Source of the DNA: Lomentospora prolificans
Lineage: Eukaryota; Ascomycota; Sordariomycetes; Microascales; Microascaceae
Assembly: GCA_029532625.1 (NCBI GenBank)
Contig: JARFXM010000003.1
Span: 248,001-312,000, forward strand
Length of the DNA: 64,000 bases
Reading direction: 5' to 3'
The position numbers were made by a program, and so were the translations under genes. The notes beneath the pieces are model-generated. The model was not told the DNA's origin and searched no databases. It saw only the letters and a list, made by a program, of their open reading frames with translations. Of this stretch, positions 23,347 to 35,400 are shown one piece after another (the stretch's first letter is position 1; each line of letters starts with the position of its first letter).

Positions 23347-23957
23347 AGGGGCTTGGTCCTCCTTCAGTGTACTAGGGCAAGGATAGGTCGCATTGGCTAC
23401 TAGGTGTTTTTGGTATAGAAGGGGTATGGTGCATTGTTTTAGATCAGGACGGGTGCATTGTATTGGGTCGAGAATGGCATAGAATATTTGAACTCATATT
23501 ATAGCAATCATGGTGCTTTTCCTTCTCTTTCAATAATCTATTAAGCTGGTGAAAATTGAACATGAAGGTCAATTTGAAGCTTGGGTTGAGCTCCAAAATG
23601 CACTTCAGTTGTCGTGATATTACACGTGACGCCAAGTTTAGCACACCGCTGTGGTCAGCGACTCGGACTGTCAGCAGAGGTTGCTGACCAGCTGTGGAGC
23701 CAGCTTCAAGGTGTCCCTCCGCCCCACCAAAAAGTAAACGCGCCCGAACCAAGTAAACGCGACGAGCTCGACCAACCCGATCTCGAACGGCCCAACTCCG
23801 TCGATTCGCACGAGATTTCGGCATAATTCTGCCAGTGCATTGTAGTTGGCTCGATATGATTCTCATCTTCTCGCAATAAAGCCAGCTCAACAGTCACCCA
23901 TTCTCAAGCTTCTCTCCCAACTCTGCCCCCACGCTCCGCCCAGCGAACAGGGACGAA
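23347..23957. other. Tandem spacer and CDC16 promoter
   Basis: This 611-bp stretch holds the 3' UTR of the secreted-protein gene and the promoter and leader of CDC16. No TATA box or extra gene is evident. Confidence 0.5.
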
Positions 23958-25989
23958 ATGGAACAGTACCTCCGCGAATGGAGGCAAGACGCACTGAATA
24001 AAGCTCAATATGAATCCGCCATCTTTATAGGTGATAAGCTCCTCGCCCTAACAGGTCAGCTAGCCCATTCCTCCTCCTGCTCCTCCTCCTCTTAATCCCC
24101 CGCCGCCCTCAAGCTGACCGGGATCTTCTCTTTCAGGCGATGACAACGATGCCTTTTGGCTGGCCCAGGTCCACTTCGCCACAGGCAACTACACCCGCGC
24201 CCAAACATTCCTCTCCAAACAAGACCTCATAGCCCGCAACCCCTCCTGCCGCTACCTCGCCGGCCACTGCCTCATCAAGCAAGCCCGCTACACCGAAGCC
24301 CTCGAAGTCCTCGGCGAGCGCAACCCCACCCACCTCATCTCGAACGCCGGCAGCAACAAGCGCAAGATGGCGAACCCCGGCGCCGCCCACACGAGATCAA
24401 CGTCCCACGGGAAGAACGCGCTGGGCGCCAGGGACCGGGGCGTCGCGGCGCAGCATCACATGCTACACGACGCGGCCAGGCGCGGCCAGCAGAGCGTGTC
24501 CGACGAGGAAGCGGCTAATCGGCGCTACGAGGCGGCCATGTGCTATCTGCGCGGCGTGTGCTACGCGAAGCAGAATGCGTTTGACCGCGCAAAGGAGTGC
24601 TACAAGGATGCCGTGTCCATCGACGTGCAGTGCTTCGAGGCGTTCCAGCAGCTCATGCAGAACTCGCTCATGTCGCCCGACGAGGAGTGGCAGTTCCTCG
24701 AGACGCTCGATTTCGATTCTATAACGGCTCCTGGCGACGTCTCGTCTTCGCAGGAAGCTGCCGACTTCACAAAGATGCTGTATACTACAAGGTTGTCCAA
24801 GTACCGGAACCCTGCCGAGTTTACCACCGCCTACGAATCCCTCTCCACGCACTACCACCTCGCTTCGAACCCCGACCTACTCCTCGCTCGTGCGGATCTT
24901 CTTTTCACGCAATGCCGGTACCGCGATGCCCTCGAAATCTCCGAGTCCATCCTTAAGGAGGACAAGTACAATTTCGCCGTCTACCCTCTGCATCTCGCCT
25001 GCCTATACGAGCTCAAGATGAAGAACGTGCTCTTCCTTGTCGCGCATGACCTCGCCGATACGCACCCCGAAGAGCCCTGTTCTTGGTTAGCAGTCGGTAT
25101 CTACTACTTCACAATTGACAAGATTGCGGAAGCCCGCCGCTACTTTAGCAAGGCGAGCACAATGGACGTACACTTTGGCCCGGCGTGGATAGGGTTTGCG
25201 CACACATTCGCGGCAGAAGGCGAGCACGACCAGGCCATCTCGGCGTATTCCACCGCTGCCCGGCTGTTCATGGGCACGCACCTCCCGCAAGTATTTCTAG
25301 GGATGCAGAACCACGCCCTCAACAACATGACTCTCGCGGAAGAATTCCTCAAGACGGCCTACGGCCTCTGCAAGACAGATCCCCTCCTCTTAAACGAAAT
25401 GGGTATCGTAAAATACCACCAGGACCGCCCCAAGGAAGCCGTAGTCTGGTTCGAGCGCGCCCTCAAGGTCGCCGAGGAGATCAATAGCGAACCCTCGGCG
25501 TGGCTCGCGGCGCGCACGAACCTCGCGCACGCTTACCGCCGTCTCCGCTTCTTCAACCGCGCGCTGGCCGAGTTCGACGAGGTCCTACGACTCGGCGGCA
25601 AGGACGCTGCAGTCTTCTCAGCCAAGGGCCTCGTGTACCTGGAGCAAGGGAGGCCGGACGAGGCGGTCGGCGTGCTGCACGAGGCGCTGGCTATTAACCC
25701 GCAGGACGGCATCGCCACGGAGCTGCTGAACAAGGCACTCGACGAGACGGCGGCGTCAGATGAGGCGAGGGTGGATGTTGCGGAGCAGTTTGATGCGTTT
25801 GAGGAGGAGTTGGCGGAAAAGAGGGCGAGGGCTGGGGAGCGGATGAGGGCGGTCTCGGCAGGGGGCCGCACCGGGGATGTTAAAGGGAAGAGTAGGGCTG
25901 GGGGAGGGATTTTGGTGCATCCGGGGTTTTCGGAGGCGGAGGAGTTGGAGAAGGATGGGTCGATGATGGAAATTGCTGATGACGAGTAG
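23958..25989 (+). CDS. cdc16: Anaphase-promoting complex subunit Cdc16/Cut9 (APC6)
   Basis: Two exons (23958..24054, 24137..25989) encode 649 residues. Cdc16/Cut9 is a TPR scaffold subunit of the APC/C ubiquitin ligase, acting in the nucleus at the metaphase-anaphase transition. The start MEQYLREWRQDALNKAQYESA and GDKLLALTGDDNDAFWLAQ match the family N-terminus. A run of TPR repeats follows (CRYLAGHCLIKQARYTEAL; YLRGVCYAKQNAFDRAKECY; LHLACLYELKMKNVLF; WLAVGIYYFTIDKIAEARRY; FLGMQNHALNNMTLAEEFL; LLNEMGIVKYHQDRPKEAV; NLAHAYRRLRFFNRAL; GLVYLEQGRPDEAVGVLHEAL). The intron has an atypical GTCAGC donor but a normal TTTCAG acceptor and joins conserved sequence. The C-terminal 120 residues are low-complexity and acidic. 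It marks the right border of the accessory-looking block. Confidence 0.95.
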
Positions 25990-26950
25990 AGGGTTACGGA
26001 GTATAGAATGCGGTTTGCTACCATTTTTTCTTCTTCTTTTTCCTTTTCTCTCTCTCTTTCGTTTGTTATCATCATGGATTGGTTGGAGCTGGTACATGGA
26101 TGGGCAATTCTGCATTTTACCGGTCTATTTTCTTTAACTTGTCCTATTAAAAGAAGGGCCACTAGCCAGCGTCCTAGGAGGAATCACGAGGCACAAGTCT
26201 GAGTCGTGATGATGGTGCTGAGGGGGAGCATCCCATTACGAATACTCAAGCATCTATATCCGAGTTACAATGCCTACATTTCGCACCAATCGCAACAGCA
26301 TCTTAGGACCCTGCTCGGGGAGGAAGCATCGGTGCATCGGAGCCGGCCCAGAGCGATCACGAACGAGATCCGATAGATGACTATTGACAAGGGCAGTCAC
26401 GCTCTGCTCTCCACGCTATTGCTGGCTCTCGAGATGTTCTCGCCAGGCCAGGCGCTAGGCGAGCAGACCCGCTGAAGCAGGCGCCAACCTTCCCAGTAGT
26501 GGTTAACCTGAGAACCACACCAGTATTGGCATCCCATAAACGTTTCCAATATGGAAGCTAGTTCGACTTCCAGTGTCGCCTTGCTGCTATCAGCCGGACC
26601 TCCTGCATCTCCCCCAGCCGACGACGGGATCCATTCATATTAAGGGAAAACCTTCATACACGCCGCTGCCGTTGCCGGCGCCGCGGCGTACGGCTGCTAC
26701 GCCTTGGTCTTGTGGCTATGGGCACCATCCCCAAGGTGGAAGCTGGAAGAGATACTCAGGAAGAGGATCATCCTTTCCTAGACTACGCTGGGAAGTCCTG
26801 GGTGCAGCACACACAGCAGAACGATATTCCGAGGCGATGGCGCGATCTAATCTTCATCGACTATTATTTTGGCCATCAAACAGTCTTATAGTCCTAGGGG
26901 CCCGTATTTATGAGCTGGTTGACGAACATTCTTTATGATTGTCCACAAGA
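25990..26950. other. Spacer downstream of CDC16
   Basis: It includes the CDC16 3' UTR with a pyrimidine-rich stretch near 26030-26060. No gene is supported. From about 26.5 kb the sequence may be degraded coding material leading into the ankyrin relic, but I cannot name it. Confidence 0.5.
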
Positions 26951-27260
26951 AAGGACACTAACATTAGCTTGAAGGATCACCATGGCCGGACTCCGCTATC
27001 ATGCGCTTCTGCAAATGGATATGGATCTATCGTTAAAGCACCTTTTAGCCACAGACAACATCGATGCCGATTTGAAGGCTAAGAATGGCCGATCACCGCT
27101 ATCATATACTTCTGAGTTGGGGCATGAAGCAATCGTGAAGCACCTTTTGGCCCCAGACAACGATGTCGACTCAACAGCTAATAATGGCCGAACACTGCTA
27201 TCATACGCTTCCAAGAAGGGTCAGATACTTATAGTCGAACTACTCTCGTCGTTGCTATAA
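26951..27260 (+). pseudogene. Ankyrin-repeat gene fragment with 1-nt insertion
   Basis: About three ankyrin repeats can be read: DHHGRTPLSCASANGYGSIVK in one frame, then KHLLATDNIDADLKAKNGRS and SELGHEAIVKHLLAPDNDVD in the next, then NNGRTLLSYASKKGQ and a stop. Restoring the repeat phase needs removal of one A in the AAA at 27035-27037, so the copy is frameshifted. The repeat style (GRTPLSxASxxGHxAIVKxLLA) is that of the C-terminal arms of fungal NLR-type (NACHT-ankyrin) proteins. No NACHT or effector domain is visible upstream, so this is a 3' remnant. Confidence 0.75.
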
Positions 27261-27639
27261 GTGAACTTGCACTGGTTAGTGATTCAACACCTCTGGTCTC
27301 TACTATATCCACTATACGATATAATGAGAGTATTCACGTAGAAGTTTCTTTCGTTGCGCGAGAGGGAGCCTATGATCCATTTCTAGTTTCAGCTTGTAAG
27401 ATTGATCGATGAGTAGCTAGAGTGCCTCTGATTACTCTCCTGCCAGCGCACAGATGTGGGAAGTGTGACGAAGCATTGCCAGGGAGATGCTTCCCGCCAC
27501 CGAAGTTGTGGTACCCCCCATCACCCCTCACAATGACCGACGTCCTCTACTACCACGCCTAACGACTACCTCTCCCCCCCCTCTCTCTTAATAACCACCA
27601 CCTCCTCCGCACAAGCCCCCGCGGATCTCCCTCCTCGCC
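27261..27639. other. Spacer between relics
   Basis: Nothing is recognised here. The right part is C-rich and low in complexity. Confidence 0.4.
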
Positions 27640-28060
27640 GCCTCCCGCCGCCTCCCTACCCCTGCGAACCCTCCCCGTCATCTTCCAAGTCACCAGCAAC
27701 GTCCACGCCTACGCCATGCCCCTCTCCCTCGCCGCCCACCAAGCCCACCTCCTCACCCCGTTCCACGAGGAGAAGCAGCGCCGCAATCGGTCCCTCCGCG
27801 CGACCAGAGCGAGCGCAAGATCGACAGGTGCACCTACGCCTACGGCCTCGGCGGCGCCATCCTCGTGCCCTAGGAATATAGAAAGATCGCGCTCGTGAGG
27901 TTTCTGGGCGGGTCCGGCGTCGTGAGCGTCGTCGGCGCGTGGTTTGCGTGGGGGTTTGTGGGATGGGGCGTATGGCTTGCGCGTGAGGGATGCTTTTGCG
28001 GAGGATGCCGGCGTGGAGCCGGGAAATTGCTGCTCTGCGGAGCGCGCCGGGGATGTAAAG
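27640..28060 (+). pseudogene. Possible decayed gene of unknown family
   Basis: Two adjoining stretches have coding-like, C/G-ending codons. One reads LPVIFQVTSNVHAYAMPLS and HQAHLLTPFHEEKQRRN up to about 27800. The other begins near 27802 in the next frame with DQSERKIDRCTYAYGLGGA, meets a TAG and continues VRFLGGSGVVSVVGAWFAWGF with a membrane-like segment. One frame change and one stop separate them. I do not recognise the protein. It could also be chance in a G+C-rich low-complexity stretch. Confidence 0.3.
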
Positions 28061-28170
28061 AAGCATGTGGAGAAGCGTGAGGAAGGGGTGTTTTTGTGGA
28101 GGTTTCAGAGGGGCTGAGCCTTTGATGCGTGGGAAGAGAGCGAGCGAGCGCGGCGCGGGTCTGGGGCTGG

Positions 28171-28217
28171 GGACGGGAACGGGAACGGGAACGGGGACGG
28201 GGACAGGGACGGGGAAC
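28171..28217 (+). repeat. G-rich hexanucleotide minisatellite
   Basis: About eight tandem, slightly variable copies of GGGAAC/GGGGAC. Read on the opposite strand it produces the Pro-Val run of a long but spurious open frame. Confidence 0.8.
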
Positions 28218-29703
28218 TTGTGTCGTGCGACGATCGGCCGATACAACCTTCTGCATCGAGATAGTCCCAAATCACACATCAACTCCCACCAGGAGAAGAA
28301 TGCAAACCCATCACAACTGGGTGTGACCAACACCACTCGGCATGCTTTCCTTCTGGAAGCCACGGGAGAAGGATGAACCTCGTTCGAATTACACCCACCC
28401 CGCTGCGTACGCTTCGAAGGAGAAGCTAAAAAAAGAAATCTTCCCCCTCCTTCCTTCTCAGCCTTACTTCCCGGACCTTTCTGCCTTGGCATCTCGCGAA
28501 AGAGAGGGCAATTTGACACACACACAGAGAGAGAGAACGTCCCGCCGTACCTCTCCCACACACGTCTGCACGCTATACCAAAGGGGAAGCTCGTCTGCGG
28601 AGCCATTGTCGCACGGCATATGGTCTCCCAACTCGGCATCTTCCTCGTCTCTCTGCTCTTACGGGAAGCCCTGTCCCATATAGCCGTCCACGCCTGTACT
28701 ATACTAAGAACGCAAAAGAACGCGAGCATATCCTGATATCTAATATCAGCTATCTAGACCACCACCGCTTCTTCCCCGTCGCGTCGCTCCGTTCGCTCCG
28801 CTGTGCCCTTATCTGACCTGATATCATCTCCACACCCTCCCCCACTACCACCTCCCTTTTTGCATCGCACTAGATGCAAGCATACCAGGCTGAGTACATG
28901 GCGTAACCATAAAACGCGCCTCTCCACAAACCGGGGTTCTTCCCCATCAAACCCCTTCTCGGTCTTCTCCACCCCCCACCCCCCGGCCTCCCTTCCCCTT
29001 TCCCTCTACCGTGTCATAGGTCCCTAACCATCCTACCTCCAGATGCTACCGTAACGTCGTCTGTTCTTGCAAATCGCCTACTATCCTCATTGCCTTGGCA
29101 AATGCCGTGAACGCTCGTACGCAGGTACTGACAGACTAGCCAGTTTCGTACAGGAATACACATCAAGTCACTCGTCATTGCAGAAGAAGTCGGCTTATCG
29201 CTCATGAACCCCATATTATTGAATCCCTTCATGTCCATCCAGGCTGTAACAAAATACCGGGAGAAGAATCCCACACGGGTCCCTGCGTAATCTCCCAACA
29301 GTGCATATCCTAATAGTACAGTTGCATGCATGCATATCATATCCGGGACCGAAGTGAATGAAAAAGAGAAAGAACAGGTGAGAACAAACAAAAAGGAGAT
29401 CCGTACTTTTCCTTGCCCGGGTAGTCCCATCATCAAGAGTTACATGACCAAAAGTATCAAGCGTGCAAGAACAGCAGGAAACAAAACGAGCGAAAGCCGA
29501 CCCTGTATCCCCTACCAAGTATAAATGATTGTGTACACCGCCAGCTCGCCGTTATAAGAAAACCACCCAGATGAGACGTAGATACGCAAGGAAACGCAAG
29601 GCAATGCCAATGGGGGAAACGCATCATAACGGGAAAGGAAAAAAAGAGAAGAACCACGCGAAGGAAATAGGAAAAGGAGAAGGAATATGGGAAAATCGTC
29701 ACA
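28218..29703. other. Spacer downstream of the zinc-cluster gene
   Basis: No gene is supported in 1.5 kb. A CA/GA dinucleotide run lies near 28517-28537. The right part is presumably the 3' UTR and terminator of the regulator gene on the minus strand. Confidence 0.5.
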
Positions 29704-32447
29704 CTAAAACATGATCCATTCAACTTCGCCTCCGCGACCGCCAATGTACTCAGCCCAATGGAAAGGACCAAGCTTGGCTGGCCCTACACCGGCAGATTTC
29801 TTCTCGCCAGTGCCGTCTTCCGTCCAAAGCGTCTCTAGAATCTCGAGAGCAGCTAAATTGTTCATGTAGCCCGAACGGCCCATGATGTCGCGGCACTTAG
29901 TCCGCACGATGTTCCTTTGCAAATCATTGATACACTCTGACCCAGCCACGAAGAGCGGCCAGAGAAGGAACTTTTCCGCTGCGCTACCCAGGTCGAGGCT
30001 TGTAGCGTAGTAGACGACCTGGCTAACCAAGTTTTGGAAGTTGGCGCTCGAGCTCGGCGAGCCCGGGTTTGCGAGCCTCTCCGTATATAAGAGGGCGGCG
30101 TAGCGGAACGCCTCGGAGAGGCAGCCGAGGTCGCGCAGCTGGGACGGCGTCGTTTCACTCGGAAGCATAGCCTGGAGCTGCATGGCATCAAACTCCCAGG
30201 ACTGCAAAGCCTGTCTGACCTCCTTCCACTCTTGCCAAAAGCTGATACGGCTATCGTCAAAGTTGTTTGTTGAGGTTACTAACGTATTTAATAGCTCGTC
30301 GTCCTCCAGTTTAGATATGAATCCGTTGCCGTCAAATCTTTGTGACGGAGACGGGCTGTACGATTCTAGAAGCTGACGGGCGTGCACCTGTCGAAGGCTG
30401 CTCTTATAAGTGTGCCCGAGGGGTAACGTGAAGGGAGACTGGGGTTGTCCCTCTGTGGGGGGGGTACGGGGACTGCTCGCATTATACCCAAAGCCACCCA
30501 CGGCGCTTCCTCGTATGAAAGACGAGATAGGTTGCCTGGGAATCTCGGTCTGCTGGCCGTGAGAAAGTCTGTTCTGGGATAGAATATTGAGCCGGGCGAG
30601 CCTGCTGATTGTCCTGAAAAGCCCGCGCTCACAGCCGACAAGGTTCTCAGCTCCCGCCGGCAGTAGGGGCATGTCGTGGATTCTTCCATACATGCTCCCG
30701 CCTAGTTGTGTCTCTCGGTCGTTAATGGTAGCCGAAATGGTATCAAAGTAGGTGAAGATTGCCTCCATCCATGCCGTCTCACTAGAGGGCGCGACGTGCT
30801 GCGCTTGCCTCATAGCGAGAATCTTCTTGACACCGGCGAACTGCGTGTGGAACTTGGCAATACCGGATTCTGCCATTCTATAATGGCAAAGTAATAATAT
30901 CGTCGCCAGGACGGAATCGTGGGTGGCTTTCGCCGGATCGTTAAGTTGCTGATTGAGGAGGCTGACTGCCAAGTTTCGATGCTGGTGCTCCTCTGCCAAC
31001 GCCTGGTCGGCAGCATTTGCTTTCTCCGCCATGAGCTTCTCAGATAACTCCCGTGTCGTACCCTGGCCGAGGCTCAGGCGCCGCTTCATGCGAAGGTTGC
31101 ACGCTGATAAAGCGCAGATGGCGTGTTGGAGGCTTTGGCTCGACACCGCGAGCCTTAGGATATGGTCTCGGTAAGGGTTCTGGAGGCTGTCGATGAAGAC
31201 CATGGAGGGTGCCATGGTATTCTTGTAATAGTCCATGAAGAAGGGCATCTTGGCGATGAGCTCGGAGCTTACATGTACATTGCATGGTTCGTATACGGAT
31301 GGCCAGTGGCCAGAGTCCCCATTGGATCGCGGCGAGATGATGTCTTGGTCTGAGGATGATGGCCATACGGGGCCTGCCGAGCTACAGCTTGTGCTGAGTG
31401 CGTCGAGTTCGGGTACGCCTGAAACGCCATCGTGTTAGGGTCGTTGCTGCTTAGATTCTGGAAGTGGAATGGCCCCAAATCGGAAAGCAGGTTCGCCTTA
31501 CTCAGATTGTCACACTCCCGCATCAGCTTCTGGCTCAGCTGGGCCTCAAAGGAGTCCGCGTGTGACGGAAAGCTCGAGGAATGGTCCGAAGCGGCGTAGA
31601 CAAGGCTGGGGCAAGATGTGGGTGGCTGCTGGTCCATCATGACAATCGGGAGTGGGCTGCGCGCAATTGGCGAATTCTGGTTGGTGCAGCCATCATACAT
31701 GAGGCTAGGGCTGTGGATGTAGGTAACCTCGTCAACGCGAGGGAAAGAGTGTGCCATGGGGGAGAGGTAGCCATCGCTGGTCGAGTCGACGGAGGGAGAG
31801 AGGCGCGGATCCGGGGTCATGGCAAGCGGCGCGAGGTGATGGGTGCTCATCTTACGGTAATCGGTGTTTTCCGGGATCGACATTGTGCCTGAGAATTGAA
31901 GGTTATCCCAGTGGCCTTGGATCGCCGGGGACGAGCTGAGGTTATCCGGGGAAGACACAGTCAGATATTCACAGCTGTATAGGGACGTTGGAGGCGGTGA
32001 TACGGAGGCATGGTGCTCCGTAGGAGAGGCGGTAAGATCATACTCGCTCTGGCTATTGCTTCGTCTAGGCGACATTTCCTGGCCATTCCACTGGGGTCCG
32101 GTCGAGCTGGAGCTAGATCGGGACCTCTGGAAAGACTTCTTCTGAGCTCCGCCGCTGACGGGGGCGGACTTGGCGATGGGTAAGGATAGCCCACGCAACT
32201 TTCCCCGACTAGCAACACCGACACCCCAGGTCAACTGTGTCTTGTATCCTGAGCAATCCTGACCAGCCTCGAGACATTGGGAGCAATATGGACGATTCCT
32301 GTCACACTTAAGGCTCTTCTTAGAGCACGAGAAGCAATCATCAGCAGCTCCGCCGGCTGGAGCCCGTCTTCTCCTCTTGCGAGCAGCAGCCGTGTCTTTA
32401 TTTTGGGCCTGGGATTGTTGCTGCGGTTGAGCCATTGGAGCGGTCAT
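29704..32447 (-). CDS. Zn2Cys6 regulator, PRO1/RosA/NosA type
   Basis: Two exons, complement(31502..32447, 29704..31418), encode 886 residues; the 83-nt intron (GTAAGG..TTTCAG, branch CCTAAC) joins DNLS to VPELDALS. I start at MTAPMAQ because the frame upstream has no further ATG. A basic stretch RKRRRR (23-28) precedes a classic binuclear zinc cluster with Cys 38, 41, 48, 55, 58 and 65 (CX2CX6CX6CX2CX6C). Just after it, YKTQLTWGVGVASRGKLRG is, from memory, the hallmark of PRO1/ADV-1 of Sordaria/Neurospora and RosA/NosA of Aspergillus, regulators of sexual development and cell fusion. A long Ser/Pro-rich linker follows, then the fungal-specific regulatory domain from about residue 370 (RDHILRLAVSSQSLQHAI). 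At 886 residues it is longer than the roughly 700 I recall for these proteins. Upstream lies a 22-kb gene-free interval. Confidence 0.88.
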
Positions 32448-35400
32448 GTGGTTGCGTTCGGGAGAGGGGGATACCAAGAGGGAGCAGGAGGATGGAGAGA
32501 GACTAATAACAAAGAGTCGTGGCAAGGGAGTCCTAGTTCTAGGTTGGTGGAGTTATAGGTGAGAGACGTGAACGGAAAAGAGAAGCTCAGGGTCATAAAA
32601 GAGACTGGGCCATGGGGCAAAATATATTTCGTGGAGTATCACAACTCATACGGATCCTCGGTGAGAAGAAGAGAAGAAGGATGTGAGCCAAGGATATAGG
32701 AAGCTTTCGCCAGGATAGCGGTCAGAGTTAAAGGCGGTTAGCAAAGATCAAGATGAAGAATCGCAGCTAGCTTGAGATCAGAAGCCAAGAAAGACGGGGA
32801 GCCTGGGATTCTTTATGGATTTTTGGAGGCGAGTGGTGAGCTCTCGTTTTGTAGAGCTCCATGGGCGGGACCATCCTTCACTACATGCAAAGTGCTTTAG
32901 GCCGTCCGCTCATTAGTTGTGCATATCCAATACAATGTTGTAGGATCCTGGTGCAGCAAAAGAGGTCGACCGGGGGTGGGTGGGGGTGTGGTTCAGAAGG
33001 GGGGAGACAAGGTTGCCGTTGAGAACAGGTTAGTGAGGGGTGGAAGTCGCCTGAAGCTCGATGGAGGGGGGCGTGAGTGTGGAAGCCGGGTGTGTGCGGA
33101 CCACAAGGTGGGTGGGAGATGTCTTGACGAGAGGTGTGGGAGGAAAAGAGACGTGGAGCAAGCAACCAGGCGGAAAACAAGGGGCTAGGGTATTTTGAAC
33201 ATGACGGAGTGAGAGACGACGATCGCAGGGATCGGAAGTCGACACTCGATGCTCAGACTAGTGCCTCCTGCCCTAGCAGGAAAATATAGCTTCGTTGTCA
33301 TGAGGGCAGGTCGTGGTGCACCACCTTCGCGGCGTCGCGCGATAACCAAGCACCCTTTCCCTCAATCCCCATATCTTGGCATACAGAAGTGCCAGTGGAT
33401 CGCGGAGTTATACCACAAATGATCAAGAATCCAAGTTGCTTCGGGCGCTTGATACTACACACGAGGATTTACACCAATGCACAGGTGCTTCCATCCTTCG
33501 GCTGTTCTCGTCTGATTGTCAACAGCAAGACGAGTTAGGCGAACAAAATAATAGTTAATACCTGGTGCAAGTAAACGGCGAGCCAATCGCCAGCCCAACG
33601 GATTCGAGCACGAGTGGCTCGGAAATAAAACAAAGAGAGCACCTCACGATCACGGAGGAAACGTGACTCGAAGTAATGAGAGGAATGGAGAAAAAAAAGA
33701 CCACGGTTGCCGAGCTTGGGTCATCGGGGTTACTGCCTCATGCAAAGACACAGCGTAATCTTCCGTGGATTTCCTCCGTTTCTTGGAGAACTGGGGATTA
33801 GGGGAGATCATCCACTAGCCGAGGACGCTTTCCGTAGGTGGCGTGTGCTGGGGACAGAGATGGTCCTATGAGGAGGGATGATGGGGGGAGACGGGGAATG
33901 ATTGCCCCTGCTGAGCGTGCGTGCCACCAGAGTACATTGCAGCCAGCGGTTCAATTTAGCAGGGAAGCTGTAAGCCACAATATTCCCCGTTGTATCGCCA
34001 AGCCTTCGAATTCGCTGGAGGGTTGCCCTGAGGTCGCAAACAGCCAACTCTTTGTACATACAGAGTTGCTGAGAGCAACATTAAAAGGTACTTAGTCACA
34101 AAGGCGCTAGGAGCCCAGGTATCGCCTGCTCCATAAAAATGTGGCGCATTGCACCTAGGGCTATGCTGGCCAGCCAGAAACCAGGCCACTTTCGCGGAAG
34201 GTTTTGTGAATACCTTCGTAGACCTGGACGATTCGGTAATATATGGGTAGCGTGTTTGGTCGTCTAGGCATATGGAGCATTCTTTCTCGACCGGCCCTTT
34301 CAGCATTCAACCCAGTTGCTGGCGATAGTTGTATTTGCCATGGTTGAATCTCGTGTCTGCCAAGAGGGCAGTGGCTGTCTGGCGACAGTCCGATGGTACG
34401 AGCGATCCTAGATTCCACAGTTTAAGGCTTGAACGTCTGTTCTTCGGAGAGAAGGAACATATAACATGGCGCGGACAAGGACTCAGTGACGAATGGGAGA
34501 CAGGTACGGGCAGGGTCATGACAGTGGCCGAGCTAACGGCAATCGCCCTCACTGCACCTGCGCTGCGCGTGGCCACTGAAAGGGCAAGGGCAAGCCAATG
34601 CGGCCGGCCTTCAGGAACGCCATGGACGGCTCAGTGCGAACGCCCAGACTTGACCTTATTTTTCTTGATCTCCCGCTTATTCTAGATTGCTGTGGATTGT
34701 GGTGCTAGAGAAGCATCGATGGGAATCTCTGCTTCGTGCCTCGGTTGCCCACGACAGATCGAGCCACTACCATGAGCCCCAAGCTCGGAAACTCAAGGGA
34801 GTCACACGTTTAGAGCTCCGCCGCGTTTGCGCCGGTCTCTCCCAAGGGAGTCCATGCTTCGACGTGGTTACTAGTAAACCTAGTCGAGTAGGCATAGAAC
34901 AGCGAGGTTTCAAGTCTTTTGTAGTGTGACCAGTCCTTGATCCTTTCCAACCTCGGGAGATGAGAGAGAAGCAAAACCAAAATAAGTTCTTTTTTTGGGC
35001 CAGCATCAACAGCTCGGTCCAATTGATCCGGCAGTATCCGCCCCAAGGGCCCAAAGATGCCCAGGACATCCACTCATCCGCCTCGGCCATTGGGTTCCCA
35101 TCCGTCGATGTTGTCAGGTTTCGCCTCATCCATCGATGATCCGTGTCACACAGCCCCCTCGCTGAGAGGTCGACAAGGAAAAACGTCTCACTCTGGGAAA
35201 CTACTCGTGTGCTGCTCGCCCTATTCATCTCGAAACCTGACTTGACGATGACAATGGACCGCCCGGACGAACCCTGGCCCAAGTCCATCCACTGCATCGG
35301 GCCTTTCTCCAATCTTCAGGCTCGCACTCCACGAATTTCCTGGCCGCTATTAGTGGTATTACTGGAGGATGAAATGGACAGTGCTGGCCCTATGTAACAC

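Noticed and set aside
26951..27260. Functional NLR gene
   Set aside because: Only about three repeats remain, a 1-nt insertion breaks the frame, and no NACHT or N-terminal effector domain can be read upstream.
27656..28729. A 357-codon open frame on the minus strand
   Set aside because: It is built largely from low-complexity Arg/Pro/Ser sequence and a Pro-Val run produced by the G-rich minisatellite, with no domain; it is a compositional artefact.
34767..35312. A 181-codon minus-strand open frame, the longest in the desert
   Set aside because: It has no domain, no coding-like codon pattern and no neighbouring exon; a frame of this length is expected by chance in 22 kb at this composition.
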